The translations under genes were made by a program, and so were the position numbers. A DNA stretch of 64,000 bases from Daedaleopsis sinensis. Taxonomy: Eukaryota > Basidiomycota > Agaricomycetes > Polyporales > Polyporaceae. Positions 1 through 12,075 of the stretch are shown piece after piece. The stretch lies in contig CM066302.1 in NCBI GenBank assembly GCA_033807695.1, forward strand, positions 3,906,001-3,970,000. Reading direction: 5' to 3'. The notes under the pieces are model-generated. The model saw nothing but the letters and a program-made list of their open reading frames with translations, searched no databases and was not told the DNA's origin. How positions within the stretch are numbered: the stretch's first letter is position 1; each line of letters opens with the position of its first letter.

Positions 1-1500
1 CGCGGTGGTCCTTCGGCAGCCACCCGCCTATGCGATGGGGTACCTGCATGGGGGCTGGGACCCCAAAGAGCGTGGGGTCCTGCGGCATGTTCTTGTGGTT
101 GCAGTGGTGAGACATCTAGAGCACGAACGACATTAGCAATAGGGGTAGGCGTGCGAGGTGAAGCGGCATACTTCGGTGAGATGGGAGAGGGAGCGATGAG
201 AGGTCACTGGTGAGAGCAACCTAGCCTGTCCACCCTTATAACCCGCGCGTGCGCCTGTCGTTCATACTATAGGCTGGAGCTTGCCATGAGATGAATGTAC
301 TGTTCTTTGCGGACGGCGACGTGCATACCCCGAGTTACGTTCTTTGGCGCGGTATTTGGACAGCTCAGTGGCTCAAAGCATGCGCTTCCATGGCTTGGAG
401 CCGGTGTTAGCGATGTCCGATGTCTTCTAGATATATGTATTCTCGTAAATATTGACGAATGTCTCCGTCTTCGTCGAATAAAATGCAACTGCGACGTGCT
501 TTATCAGTCCGACGAGGCAAGCAAACCGACAACGTGGACGGGACGAGCAGTCGAAGACGATGCTCACCCGAACTACACTTCAGCTGACCGCGCATTCCAA
601 GCAAGTTAGATGGCATATTAACTGGTGGCAGACATCATATGACGTTCTTCTCCCGCATTACGCCACGGCCGAGTACTCGTTAGCAAGGGTTGATTTACCT
701 ATTCGAAAGGCGTATGCCCATTCCGCCGCCAACGTGTAAGTGCACTTCACCAACAGTAGGTCCTAGGCGAGAACTTGACCTACCAGTCAATTCATGGAGG
801 ATGCGTGGAGTGCTGAGATATGGGAGTCCCATACTGGGTCGTCCGCTCTGCCGCCTGCAACAGTACCGACACGAGGTGGTCCGCGCAAGGGCCCGCGCGT
901 CGAGGCCCGGGTGTGAACGAATCTTTCTTTGGACTCTTAAGCTAGCAAGCTTGTAGATCTTCAATATTGTAGAAGTAGACCGCACATCTCTCATTCAGAT
1001 AGCCAGCAATATTAATTGAGCTGTACCAGGAGGGTTGAACAGGTCACGATGGACCTCCAACTTATCTTGTGGCCAGTACTTACGTAGTGACGTAGTAAGC
1101 GCTAGAAGTAGAAGATGATGGCAGTGAGCTGAGGTGGCACTCAGAATTGACAGACAATAGAAACGTAGGTCCGTACTGCACCTACTTACACGATGGCTCA
1201 GGCTGGTGGTGAAATGGGTCGGATTACTAGATAGACTCGTCCCCAGTCGGTACTAGACGAGGTGAGGTTGGCGGGGCGACAAGCGGAGCTTTAACACCAC
1301 TGTGGTTCCTCCCTGCGGAGTTTAACTCCTCTTCAAGGAGCAGCGAGCTGGGAACGAGCCTACTCGACTAAGCGCTTCGTGAAGCGCCAGATGTGCTCTC
1401 ACTAGCTACGCCTATCCTCTGTCCTCCTCTGTCCTAGTCTGTCCTCCTTCTCTTTCTGAGTCCTCATCCTCCTCTTCTTCTGCCTGGCGCCGGAGTACCT
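1..1500. other. No recognisable gene
   Basis: I find no frame here that resembles a known family on either strand, and the short open frames overlap each other on both strands without family-like composition. From about 1390 to 1500 there is a pyrimidine-rich tract (repeats of tcctctgtcc type), which is usual just upstream of fungal transcription starts and probably belongs to the promoter of the glycosidase gene that follows. Confidence 0.5.
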
Positions 1501-1579
1501 TCATATACGAGTGCTGTCCTCTCTGTGCTACACTACCCGGAATCACTTTAGACTGGTAGACCGACCACGACAAGAACAC

Positions 1580-4500
1580 ATGCATTCACGGACTGCATCA
1601 GACGCCTCCTTTATTCTGGTCGGAAGCGAGAACCCGCAGGAGCAAACCCATGTGGTGTCGTATGCTCACGACTGGTCGCGCTCCGGAACTGGAGGGAAGA
1701 TATACTTGCATGGGAGACACTTCTTAGATGGCTATGGCCGAGTGTGCAATCTGCGTGGGGTTAACTTGTCAGGAAACTGCAAAACGTGCGTAACCTTTTC
1801 GAATCATCTTTGTGCATGCAGGCTTGGGCAATATCGAAGTACCTTTGGTAACGCTCTGCCCAAGCTCATCCCACTGCTATGCCAGACTATCCGTCATAGA
1901 GACTGCAGTATAGCATTCTCCATTCTACACATATGTTGCTCGCCATACGTTCTTGCCCTGTCGCTGCTTTACAAGTCGCAAGATATAGCTAACTGACGAC
2001 GAAGTCCAGTAAACCATGATCACGACTCATTCCCAGCAAATCATGCCGACGTCACGTTTGTTGGTCGCCCGTTCCCGCTCGAGGATGCTCCAGACCATTT
2101 CGCGCGACTTCGGCGATGGGGCCTGACCTTCAGTAAGTGGGATTGAGACAACTCTTCAATAAACTAACATTTAACATCCATCAAGTTCGTTTCCTAGTCA
2201 CTTGGGAGGCTGTCGAACACACCGCTCCGTAGGTGCGCATCGCATTTTTGTCTACGCATGTACTGACTATATCTGCAGTGGAGTGTACGACATGGAATAT
2301 CTCGAATACGTTCGGAAGCTACTCTCAATCATGCCTCAATACGGTCTCGTTGCCTTTGTCGCACTCCATCAAGATGTCTGGTCGAGGTACTCGGGAGGCT
2401 CGGGAGCACCTGCCTGGACGCTCGAGGCAGTCGGCTTCGACCTACACGGATTAGAGGAGCCCGGCGCGGCCTGGCTTAGGGGCGTGAGGGGTGGCGGACA
2501 TACTGAGGATGAGCGCGGTCTCTGGCCGTGCGGGTACCAGAAGCTTGCTGCGGCTACTATGGCGTGAGTCATGCCGTACCCTCCTTTCTGTTTCATGACT
2601 GATATTGGTTTAGGACCTGTTTCTGGGCAGGCGACATGTTCGCCCCGAAGCTCCAGATCAAAGCGCCGGACGGCCGCGAGGTCTCGATACAGCAATTCCT
2701 CCAAGACTCGTTCATGAACATGTGGGAGGTTGTGGCCAAGACGCTCGGTGATCTTGAAGCTGTCATTGGATTCGAGGTGAGGTGATCACTATGACAATCT
2801 ATCTCTAAGTCATACTCACAGCCGGCAGATGATGAATGAGCCTCACAGAGGCTACATCGAGCTGCAGTCGATGCACGCCTTCGACTATAATACCGACCTC
2901 CATCTTGGACACGTCCGTATGGCTCCTCCTTGTTTCTACGCCGTCGTGCTTTCCTGACGCGGAATTTAGCAACGGCCTTCCAATCATTTGTGCTAGGCGC
3001 AGGACACCCAACAGCGGTCGGGCACTGGACGCGCTCGTTCCCGATGCCGACGCGCCTCACATCCCAGCGCGTCATCAACACAGCTGGACAGAAGGCATGG
3101 CGGGAAGACGGGCCAACGCAAGGCAAGTGCCTTTGGGAGATGCACGGCGTCTGGGGCTGGGATCAGAAGAAGGACGAGGGTGTCGTGCTGCGCGAGAGCT
3201 ACTTCAAGCGCGATCCCGACTCCGGGAGGGATGTGAGTGCGCGCGGTGGTTGAGCAGTCCCCGTCCTGATCGTATTGTGCAGATCGATTGGTACACGGAC
3301 TTCTACTTCCCGGTGGTCAAGAAGTGGGCTGCGCGCGTTCAAGCAGCAGCCAGCGAGGACAAGATTGTCTTATCTGAGCCAATCCCGAACGAGGTATGAC
3401 TTCTTTACTGACCGAGTCCGGTCGACGCTCAATTGAGCTTTGTGCCAGTTTTGTCCCAAATCTTGGACCCCGGAGCGTCGCCCTGCTAACATGGTGTTCG
3501 CTCCGCATTGGTGAGTGTTCTTGCCCGTCCTGCAACGTTACATTCTCATGCTTCACCAGGTATGACTTGAACGCGTTGTTCCTGAAGGCATTTGGCAACT
3601 TCTCCGTCAACGTACAAGGTCTCTCCCGGGTGCGTTGCAAAGTCACCTTCCCTGCATCATCTATCGCTCACGCAGGGGCTATTCCGGTAGGGCATGTTCC
3701 CACTTAAAGCGTTCTATTGGGGTCAGAAGGGCGCGCGCGACAACTTTACTCTGCAGATACGTAATATCGTCGAGAACGGATACAAGTCGCTGGGCGAAGT
3801 CCCTGTCATCATCGGGGAATGCGGCATACCGATGGACATGAAGTAAGCTACGCCGCGTTTCGTACTTCCCGTATCTCACAGACAGCTGACCTGGTGCACC
3901 AGCAAGGGCGAAGCGTTCGAGACTGATAGATGGGACTGGCAACTGAAGATGATGGACGCGATGATGACAGCACTCGAGCGTGCGCTCATCGGCTTCACGT
4001 GAGTGGCCACTATCTTGAGCTTCTGCCCTCTCTCACCTCCACCACTGGCTCCGCAGCCTGTGGAACTACAACCCAGACAACGACGACAAGACGGGCGATG
4101 ACTGGAACGGCGAGAACTTCTCGTGGTTCAGCCAGAAACGCGCGCTGCCGTCGTCTTGGCTCGACCACACGCAGACGTCACCCACGCTCGATAACGGCGG
4201 CCGCATCCTTCGGGCCGTCGTACGCCCTTATCCTGCGAAGACAGCAGGCGTCCCGCTCCGCTTCAACTACGAACTGAACACGAGCGAGTTTGAGTTCGAG
4301 TGGGTCGTTCCGCTCCCCGCCGATACACAGGCAGAACAGGCGCCCACCGGAGACACCGCCACCGTGCACAACCCACCGCGGGGCGGCATGCCGCCGCTCA
4401 CGACGAACCGCACAGAGATATTCGTGCCGTGGCAGCTTGCGCAGGGCCGTACGCTGGTCGTCAAGGGCCTCGCTGACAAGGACCGGTGGACGTACGACGA

Positions 4501-4699
4501 GGCGCACCAGACCCTCACCATCCTCACGCACAACAACGCGCCAGGAACGGTGCACCGCGTCACGGTGGGCGTAAAGCCGCTGCCGAAGGCTGCGTTCGTG
4601 CTGAACGACTTCTGGAGCGATTGGGGAGACCAGGTGCTCATCGCGACGTTCGTCTCGGTGACGCTACTGGTGTTGTTCGCGAGCTGGCTGCTGAAGTGA
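1580..4699 (+). CDS. GH5 (subfamily 12-like) steryl-glucosidase / glucosylceramidase with C-terminal membrane anchor
   Basis: Multi-exon gene; the first intron runs about 1786-2004. The protein opens with a loop carrying LRGVNLSGNCKTPVNHDHD, then GRPFPLEDAP and a RWGLTFIRFLVTWEAVEH block, the usual start of fungal GH5_12 enzymes (EGCrP2/Sgl1 type). The proton-donor Glu lies in MMNEPHRGY (about 2833) and the nucleophile Glu in VIIGECGIP (about 3815), so both catalytic residues are present. The last exon encodes a beta-sandwich region and ends in a hydrophobic helix (LIATFVSVTLLVLFASWLL, about 4636-4695), suggesting tail anchoring in a membrane. Known family members remove glucose from ergosteryl-glucoside or glucosylceramide; which substrate applies here cannot be read from sequence. 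I chose the ATG at 1580; an in-frame ATG at 1511 is possible. Confidence 0.9.
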
Positions 4700-5686
4700 T
4701 GTGAGCGGTCATGTGTGACTGCGGGCCTGAGGTACCGATTGCTTCTGGTTCCCGTTCGGCGCTGTGGACTACTGGGATCATAGATACAGAGACAATCTAT
4801 CTGCAGACTAGAGCAACTTGGATGGCCCCACGCGGGCTCTTTCTCGCTTGACTCTGTTGGACTGCGCGGGAGGGATCAGAGTGTATTTGCGTTCGACGGA
4901 TTTGTCTGCTAATCATTGATGATACATTGCGTGAGCAGTGAGTGAGTGCAGGTGCGTGCTCTGTCGCAATCTCCGTATCATCGTCGGCTTTCTCACTGTT
5001 TACACTCTCGGCTCTTGTAGATGGGAGCGAGGTTGACCAAGCTTCGCAGCATCGGGAGGAGCACAAAACTCGCTCCTAGGCAATGTCAGCACCGCTTCCG
5101 CTTGACTACTACCTCCTTCAGTATGCATAGATGCCGTGAAACCTGACCTGTCGGCGGACAATGGTGGGTGGTCCTTTCTGTTCGCTATTGAGTAGATCTG
5201 GATGCAATAGGATTTCAAACGAGTTCAGGTAGATGCTGTCGTGATTGATCTCCTCAGAGTACGCGGTAAACGGTCGAGTGCTACGCACTTATCATGTTTT
5301 TGCGACTCGTCTCGCCAAGGACGCGTTCGAAGCTACCAAACGGAGTACATGACTCGTACGCCCTCAAGGGTTGACAAGACTATGGACAGCGCGAGTACGG
5401 TCACAGCGGATGCAGTGTGCGGAATCGCCCTACTCCGTATCTTCTCTGACTGGAAAGAGACGTAGTGAGTGCGATCACTGTGTGCTGTGCTATCTATGTG
5501 AAGCCATGTGCTGCGTTGATTTGCAGGAGTTTCACCGACACCGTACGATAGCCGAGAGAGGCACGCCTCCGGGCGATTGCGGACCGTTCGAGACGTCCTC
5601 CATAAGTAGTGGCAGCAGAGGTACCGAGCAGTCCCAGCACTGATATTCATAGCCACCAGCCGACAGCTTCAACGACACGAATAGCC
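4700..5686. other. Intergenic, no gene seen
   Basis: Spacer between the glycosidase and the first dioxygenase. It should hold the 3' end of one transcript and the promoter of the next. No family-like reading frame was found on either strand. Confidence 0.5.
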
Positions 5687-7299
5687 ATGCCTGCGACCAC
5701 CCTCCCGTCCCTCCCACCTGTCTTCCGCCACGTTCCACCCCCGACAACCACAGAGAATTGTGAGTACCACGCGGGGCTGCCGTGCCGTTCTTTGCTGACG
5801 TCTCTGGTGCTCTGTGCAGTGGAATGGGCGGACCTGCCCATCATCGACATCTCCACGGCCAACACGCCGGAGGGGCGCATCGCGCTCGCTCCGCAGATGC
5901 ACGACGCTATGCGCACCTTCGGCTTCCTCTATATCGTCAACCACGGGCTCACCCAACCCCAGGTGCGCTGAACGGTCCCCCTCGGAGGTCTCTGCTACGT
6001 TACGGCTGCTGACGTGCCGGTGCCCCGGCCAATCATCCTCGCTGTTGCAGAACGAGCGGATGTTCAGCATCGCGGACGTACCGTTCTCGCAGGTAGCCGA
6101 AGATGAGAAGCGGCGGTATACGAGCAACATCAAAGAGTCCGGCTCGTACAGGGGGTACAAGCTCCGGCAACTCTGGGTCCGTATTCCTCCGTGCATTCTA
6201 AGATAGTCCGGCTGAGACCCGTGTAGGCGATCGAAAACGGCATTCTTGACCAGATAGAGCACTACCAATGTACGTCGTGGCGGTTGTCCCACTGACGTCT
6301 GTCATACTGTGTCACTCATGTCGCGCGAGTAGTCTTCGAGCAAGAAAAACACCCGGAGGCGCTCCAGCCGTACATCCCGGAAATTTGTTCTTTCGCGGAG
6401 CTAAACCACTACAACGTGCTAGTCCCTATTCTCAGGTACGCCTTACGTCTCGACCGATAGGCTGTTTGCTGAGATGCCTGAAGGCTTCTCGCATTGGGAA
6501 TGGAGCTTCCGGAGGACACCTTCGTCGACCTCCATTCCTTCGATTCGACTGGATTCGGTTCGTAACAGACTTGCGTCTCGAGCATGTCCATCTCATTGAG
6601 CGTTTTTCTCCTATAGTGCGCTTTATGAAATAGTAAGCCGGTGTGAATTCTCGTACGGGATCCAGATTACTAATTTTTGCAGCTGGCCCCGGTCTGACGA
6701 GGAAGAGTCTAAAACCAAGAGTGTCTGGCTCAAGGGGCACACAGGTACGCATCACATCACATTCTCCCATTGGCGGAAAGTTCAGCTGTGTTCGCTAGAC
6801 ATCGGGACCATCACCATTCTCTGGAGCCAGCCAATATCCGGCCTCCAGGTGATGTCTCCTGACGGCAAATGGCGCTGGGTCCGTCATATTGACAACGCCC
6901 TGGTATGTCTTCAGTCTAATGATAAACCCTTCTGAGTATTCTTCACGTTGAAATCAGGTCATCAACATCGGAGACTCAATGGAAATGCTCTCCGGTGGCT
7001 ACTACAAAGCGACTATCCACCGCGTCATCCAGCCTCCGAACGACCAGCGGAACCTCGCGCGTCTTGGGATCTTCTATTTCAGCATGGCCAGGAACGACAC
7101 GAAGCTGGTCCCGGTCACGAATGCGCCAGTCCTGCAGCGGGAAGGTGTGAAGCGGCGGATCGAAGACGAAAACGCACCGACGATGCTCGAATGGCGGAAG
7201 GGAATCATCAAATCATATGGAATGACGCAGCTGCAACGGAAGGACGACCTCATTGAGGAGGAGATCGTAGAAGGTATCGTTGTGAAACACTACAACTGA
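5687..7299 (+). CDS. 2-oxoglutarate/Fe(II)-dependent dioxygenase, copy 1
   Basis: Member of the isopenicillin N synthase-like (DIOX_N plus 2OG-FeII_Oxy) superfamily, with about nine small exons. The N-terminal domain carries EWADLPIIDIS, FGFLYIVNHG and SYRGYKL. The catalytic core has the iron-binding HxD as HTD, with an intron splitting the Asp codon near 6747, and the distal His in KATIHRVIQPP (about 7008-7040). The protein ends VVKHYN. Such enzymes couple decarboxylation of 2-oxoglutarate to oxidation of a small molecule in the cytosol; the substrate is unknown. It is the first of three paralogs here, the others starting at 12076 and 14467. The start ATG at 5687 gives MPATTLPSLPPVF, matching the MPVP starts of the other two. 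All key residues are present and the gene looks intact. Confidence 0.88.
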
Positions 7300-8615
7300 C
7301 TTGGGTGGGTAGGCGAAATGATGTTGCGGTAATGATTGTGCATCACATTCCTGGCGAGATGGCACACCGGGATTTAAACGTGGAACGTTGCAGCGTTGAA
7401 CGTGAACGCGTGAACGGTCAAGTCCGTGCACTCTAAGGTCTCGCTTTGCAATTTCCAGTCAGGCACCTTTGCGTCCGAAGTCGCCTGCATTGATGTAGGT
7501 ACGTCCCACCTATCGATATAACTATGGCAGACGACATTCGGACGCCTACAGTTTAGCATCGATTTATCGATTGGATATCTGACTGCTGACACCAAACTGG
7601 ACTTGTACTTACCTAGTCTCGTTCCCACGACGTTCTGGAGGAGGACTGCAAGCGCGCTGCCTTCTGTTACGCTGACATCATTCCTCCTCCTCCTGCTCTG
7701 TAGTGAGAAAAGCGCGCGAGGGAGAACCTTGTAGAAGGTCTGGAGCCGAGACTAGTACTTACCCAAGATCGTATGGATGGCGAGCTCGTCGGCGCCTGCA
7801 GTGTTGTTCCTTAGGTTGAATGAAACAGCCCAGGATGAGTTCCCGCTTGGTCCCTTTTCCTTTCAACATTTTGGCGGCTCGACGTTTGGACGTCTATGGC
7901 GGTTCTGGCTCTTGGAATGCATGTGGGCTGGGGGTTCTACTCGAACGAGTCTGGACCACCTGCCCGGGACCACACCTTATATCAAAAATACAACGTTCGT
8001 GCTCATATTGTTCTTACCGTGCCAACTATAACGTCGTCCACTTACATCGTTCCTTTGCAGCTCTGGCTGTGTTGTGTGCATGTGATTCCTTTCGTGTACG
8101 GTAGATCCAGTGCGTCTTCAATGCTACTAGTAACTCAACAAACCATACGTAGTTTCAAGTTGGCCCCGTAGTACGTTCGAACGGCAGACACGATTCGCCC
8201 GCCACAACCATCCGCATGCCCAGACATAGAAGACCGCTTCAGGATATCTCAGGAGTTTCCCCATGTAGACACGATGGGAAGACATAGCGTGATGTCCATG
8301 TGAGCCGCTCGGAAGAACTGTCCGCCGAGTCGCTCCGAATTAAGTCATACATTTGGAAACATACTAGTCATTCAAGAACGTACAATATCATGTCGCAAGG
8401 GCCGTAGTCTCGTGAGTAACAGGCTCCTAGAAGCGAACACTCTGTCATGGAATGACCTTCTACTAGCACTGGGCCATCGTACTACTAGTAGATCATCGAA
8501 CGAACGTCCACTCAGCTCCAGTCGGAGTCGCCGCCAGCTTGTGTCCTACGATGGCCTTGCGAGTCACACGTTCTCCAGACTATCTTTCGGCCCGAACCTA
8601 GCCGCTTTGCTCTCA
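7300..8615. other. Intergenic, no gene seen
   Basis: This stretch follows the first dioxygenase and reaches the 3' end of the reverse-strand DUF6534 gene. The open frames at 7777-8171 overlap in three phases and show no conserved motif, so I do not call a gene. Confidence 0.4.
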
Positions 8616-10660
8616 CTACCTCTGTGATCGAGTGTGAAGCTGGACGTCTTGAGGTGTAGTTAGCACGGGTCGGGGCCGACCACCGAGGAGTGACGATGAC
8701 ACGCACCTGTTGCTGCGACGTTGTGATATTGATCTCGAGAGTCGACAGGTCCTTCGGTTGCTGGCAGGGTCACACGTTCCCCATCAATTGATGTCAGGTA
8801 GGCGATAGCAGGCTATTCAGCTAGTAGCTCACGGTGCGAGCATTTCTAAGGGTCTGCGAGCCGAGCTCCATGGCCTCCCCAGATTGATTGAACTCCTTGA
8901 GCGACTTGCGCATATTCAGCCTGTCATCGAGTGGTGCTGTGAGCTATTGTGTGGAGTGTGCGCCTGTAAAACACGGACATAGCTAGGACTGTGTTGCAGT
9001 ATACTGAGGGGATGGTGCCTTGTCAACATCTTAGCCGCACTAGTAGCTGTAGAGAGAGCTTACATTTTCCCAGAACGAGAGTGAAAGGGAGGAATATGAG
9101 TCGTTTATGATAGATGACTGCCTACAGTCAAATGTCAGTAGTCAGAAGCAAGACCGACACAAGATGACTGACGAGGATCACGTAGAACGTCTGACATATG
9201 CTGAGGGACATTTGTTCGTCAGAGTCCCAAGCCTAGTACATGTACCGCCGCGCGTGTGGGTACGACTCACGCAGTAAGCAATCCCCGCTGTATGGCGTAC
9301 GTCATGAGGCGATCAACGAGCGAGTCAGTCCTAAAGAAAAGGTTAGACGCAGGCGAATACCAGTAAGAACATATTGTTCACATACTTCGCAAACCCAGAG
9401 CGTCCTGCCTGCAGGTAGTAGCACAGGGCAATGACAACAGCTATGTCGCACACTGCGCTCATGATGCCGGTAAATACAGTAGGTACGCGAATGACGAGAC
9501 TGTCTAGCGCGAGGAACTGAGTGTGTGTGAGGCTGTCTCGGGGGCGAGAGGTCATGAGCACCAAGCGCGAACGAAGCTAGGAGCACTGGCAACGTACAGG
9601 TAGCCCATGATCACTAACAAGGCCTTTCAGCACTGGCCCATGGTACATCAAAGGCGACACATACCTAGTCCTGTGCCTATGTATTTACGATAAGAGAGGA
9701 TACGCAGTTTCGTATAAGTGGGTATGGAACTCAGGCTCACCTAGAGAGGAGATAGCTAGAAACAGCTTTAAAGACTCGCGTTAGAGGGATGATCTCATGT
9801 CATGACACCATGTGTCCCACCAGGAAGCCAACGATTAGCTTGTTGCGACTTACTGTACAGTCGGTTCAAGAACAATTGGTACTGCGAGGCAGAGATAATG
9901 TACTCACAGTACCAAAGTCTTTGCACGAAGAAGCTGATAATGAACAGGTTGAGCGAGGGATCTGAGATCATCATGAGCGATGTACCATTGTGAGATGGAG
10001 CCTATAAGAATCTGCAAAACGGTCAGGGCAATCATGGTGTGTACTCGGAATATGGAACCGTACATGTAACCCGTAGCCGATCTATGAGGAATCACTCGTC
10101 GTTAGCTACTAGTCAGGATGTATTGTGCAAGGCTAATGTCCTACCGAAAGGGTCCTGTCGCGCAATAATTCTTAGGTGAGTTCTCCCGGGACAATGTGTG
10201 GAAATGAGCGTACGGCGTGATGGAAACGAACGTTTCCAAAGGAGCATTGAAGTTTGTTACGGCATAATAGTATAATCCAGCTGCCATAAGTCCTGTAGTT
10301 GCCGTATCTAGGACGCTGAGGTATACTCAGTACGAGGAAGCCAGATAGCGTGAATCAGCGCATACAGAAGAGTCCCGACCTAGACGGAGTCGTGAATACT
10401 ACGTGCCAGAGACAGCTGTCGCATTTCAACGCACCACCGCCTTCAAGCCGAGGCTGTCGTTCAAATACCGTCGAAAGTAGATGTAGGTCTGCAATACGGT
10501 GATCCCGTACATGCTGCAGAAAGGTGTTAGTACTGTGAGGATACTCGAGCATGGTTGGAAACACGAACGACGTTGCTATGATGACGCCAAGTGTGAGGCA
10601 GGCAAATGACTCCTTGATTGCGGATATGAGGGCAGAGAGGTCCGGAGGAGCAGCGTCCAT
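8616..10660 (-). CDS. DUF6534 multi-pass membrane protein
   Basis: Easily missed because every exon is short. Reading the reverse strand from an ATG at 10660 I can join: GVIIAT then MYGITVLQTYIYFRRYLND; LSVLDTATTGLMAAGLYYY followed by AVTNFNAPLETFV; LFIISFFVQRLWYLSRNKLI; SAVCDIAVVIALCYYLQAGR; KTDSLVDRLMTYAIQRGLLT; LIFLPFTLVLGKLYCNTVLA; LNMRKSLKEFNQSGE. This is the order and spacing of blocks in fungal DUF6534 proteins, with several hydrophobic helices and the LNxRKSL block near the C-terminus. Some junctions are uncertain: one donor reads gtcgtt, and the region around 9600-9750 is unclear. The 3' end (about 8616) is a guess from a possible last splice. A TATA box lies about 77 bp upstream of the ATG. 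The function of the family is unknown. Confidence 0.72.
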
Positions 10661-10736
10661 GCTAAGAGACGTTTGACGGGTAGACTGTGAGGCTTGGATT
10701 GGCTGTGAGGTGGGCACACGAGCCCATATCCTCGGC

Positions 10737-10742
10737 TATATA
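10737..10742 (-). promoter_or_regulatory. TATA box of the DUF6534 gene
   Basis: The reverse strand reads tatata about 77 bp before the chosen ATG at 10660, within normal range for a fungal core promoter. It supports that ATG as the true start. Confidence 0.5.
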
Positions 10743-12075
10743 CCGAAGAGCACCCACAGGTACCTTCCCTTAAGTGATGGCATGACAGCTATTTGCGATG
10801 CACCGTCTTAGACTCGGAACTTGATTCTGCCCGCAGAGCAACTTGATGGACCGATCGGCAGGTTTACCCTGCAATGAATGTGAAGTGTCATCACTCGAGT
10901 CAGTGTATAATAGATACTATTTGCAACGGGTAGATACTGGAAAGGAATTTCCACGATGGAGCAACGCAAATTTGTCCAAGATATCACGGAATTTGAAGTG
11001 TGCCATCTGAGCGGATAGGTGGTAGTTCTTGTGTTCTCCGGATAGGCGTTATGTGCCCTACTTATTCGAGCGACGAGTATACCCCATGGGCTTAACATCT
11101 TCTGGTTCTAAAGCCAGAAAAGGTGTTATTCCCTCCGCCCCGCCCGACATCAGCCGCTCACAGCATCACGAGCAGGAACGCCCACCTCCGAATTCCTATT
11201 TCCGTACCGCCACCATCGAGTCGACATTGGGCCTCCTCTCTCGCAGTTTAATTCACTTCGATGGCCTGCAATCTCTTTGGAACTGTCTACGAGCTTGTCT
11301 GCGACACCCTCGAGCCATCTGCGTACTCTCCTACGTCTACTTATCCCGGGCCGCCGTCGCCTCCATACTAGTAAGCGCCTGTTGACGCGACACCGCGATC
11401 CTCTCTTCTCCCGTCTCATGCTCGTCGAAACCACGCGGACACCGTATAACTCTTTGGAAGCGCAAGCCACGCGTTCTGACACGCTTGATGGACGCTTTAA
11501 TGTTGCCGGGTGCGGTAGAAGACCATCCCCAGCCTCGTCGGATCGACGCAGGTTGAACGCAACAGTCGAACGAACATCGCAAACCGCTGCGCAGCCGTGT
11601 AGGATCCCCATCGACACACGTCAGAAGTTTCGGCGGACCTCGGACAGGTCTTAGAACTGTACGATGTCTCCTTTTGCTCTCGTCCATATCATAAAACCTC
11701 CCTTCTCGTTCCACCCCCTATTTCCTCACAACAACACACTATAGACCCTCACGCCCTTTAGTTTGAGGCACTCCCTGGATGTAATCAGATCTGTCGTGTG
11801 TACATATATAGGAGACCGCGACCATTACATGCCGCAAATACTGGGACATCTTTAAAAAACTTACCTCCATCGCATGTCTAGCCTTTCGAGCCTTCCGGAC
11901 CGTGCTTAGACCGAAGCAACACCAAAGTCAACGCGCTTCTATGCACGAGGCAACCTTATCCGCAAGTCTTTGAATCTTTGCTCTACTACCGGCTGTATCA
12001 ATACCCTCGATGTACATCCCGCAATGCTTGCTCCTCTACTGACGCCGCATCCCAATCACCCCTTATCACCACAGT
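10743..12075. other. Intergenic with one candidate small ORF
   Basis: Between the DUF6534 promoter and the second dioxygenase. Apart from the 36-codon frame at 11261-11371 I see no supported gene. A tatata motif near 11805 is too far from the ATG at 12076 to be a sure promoter unless the leader is long or spliced. Confidence 0.4.
11261..11371 (+). CDS. Candidate 36-aa small protein, Pro/Ser/Tyr-rich tail
   Basis: An ATG at 11261 opens a 36-codon frame: MACNLFGTVYELVCDT, then a tail with SAYSPTSTY and PGPPSPPY. The tail composition is not random, and the TAG stop overlaps a good splice donor (ctagtaagc), so the frame may really continue by splicing. No signal peptide, CaaX box or known domain is visible. 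It could be a small protein, the first exon of a larger gene, or chance. Confidence 0.25.
   Translation: MACNLFGTVYELVCDTLEPSAYSPTSTYPGPPSPPY

Noticed and set aside
1511..1579. Earlier ATG for the GH5 gene at 1511
   Set aside because: The extra 23 residues are not family-like and lie in a pyrimidine-rich leader; it cannot be excluded fully.
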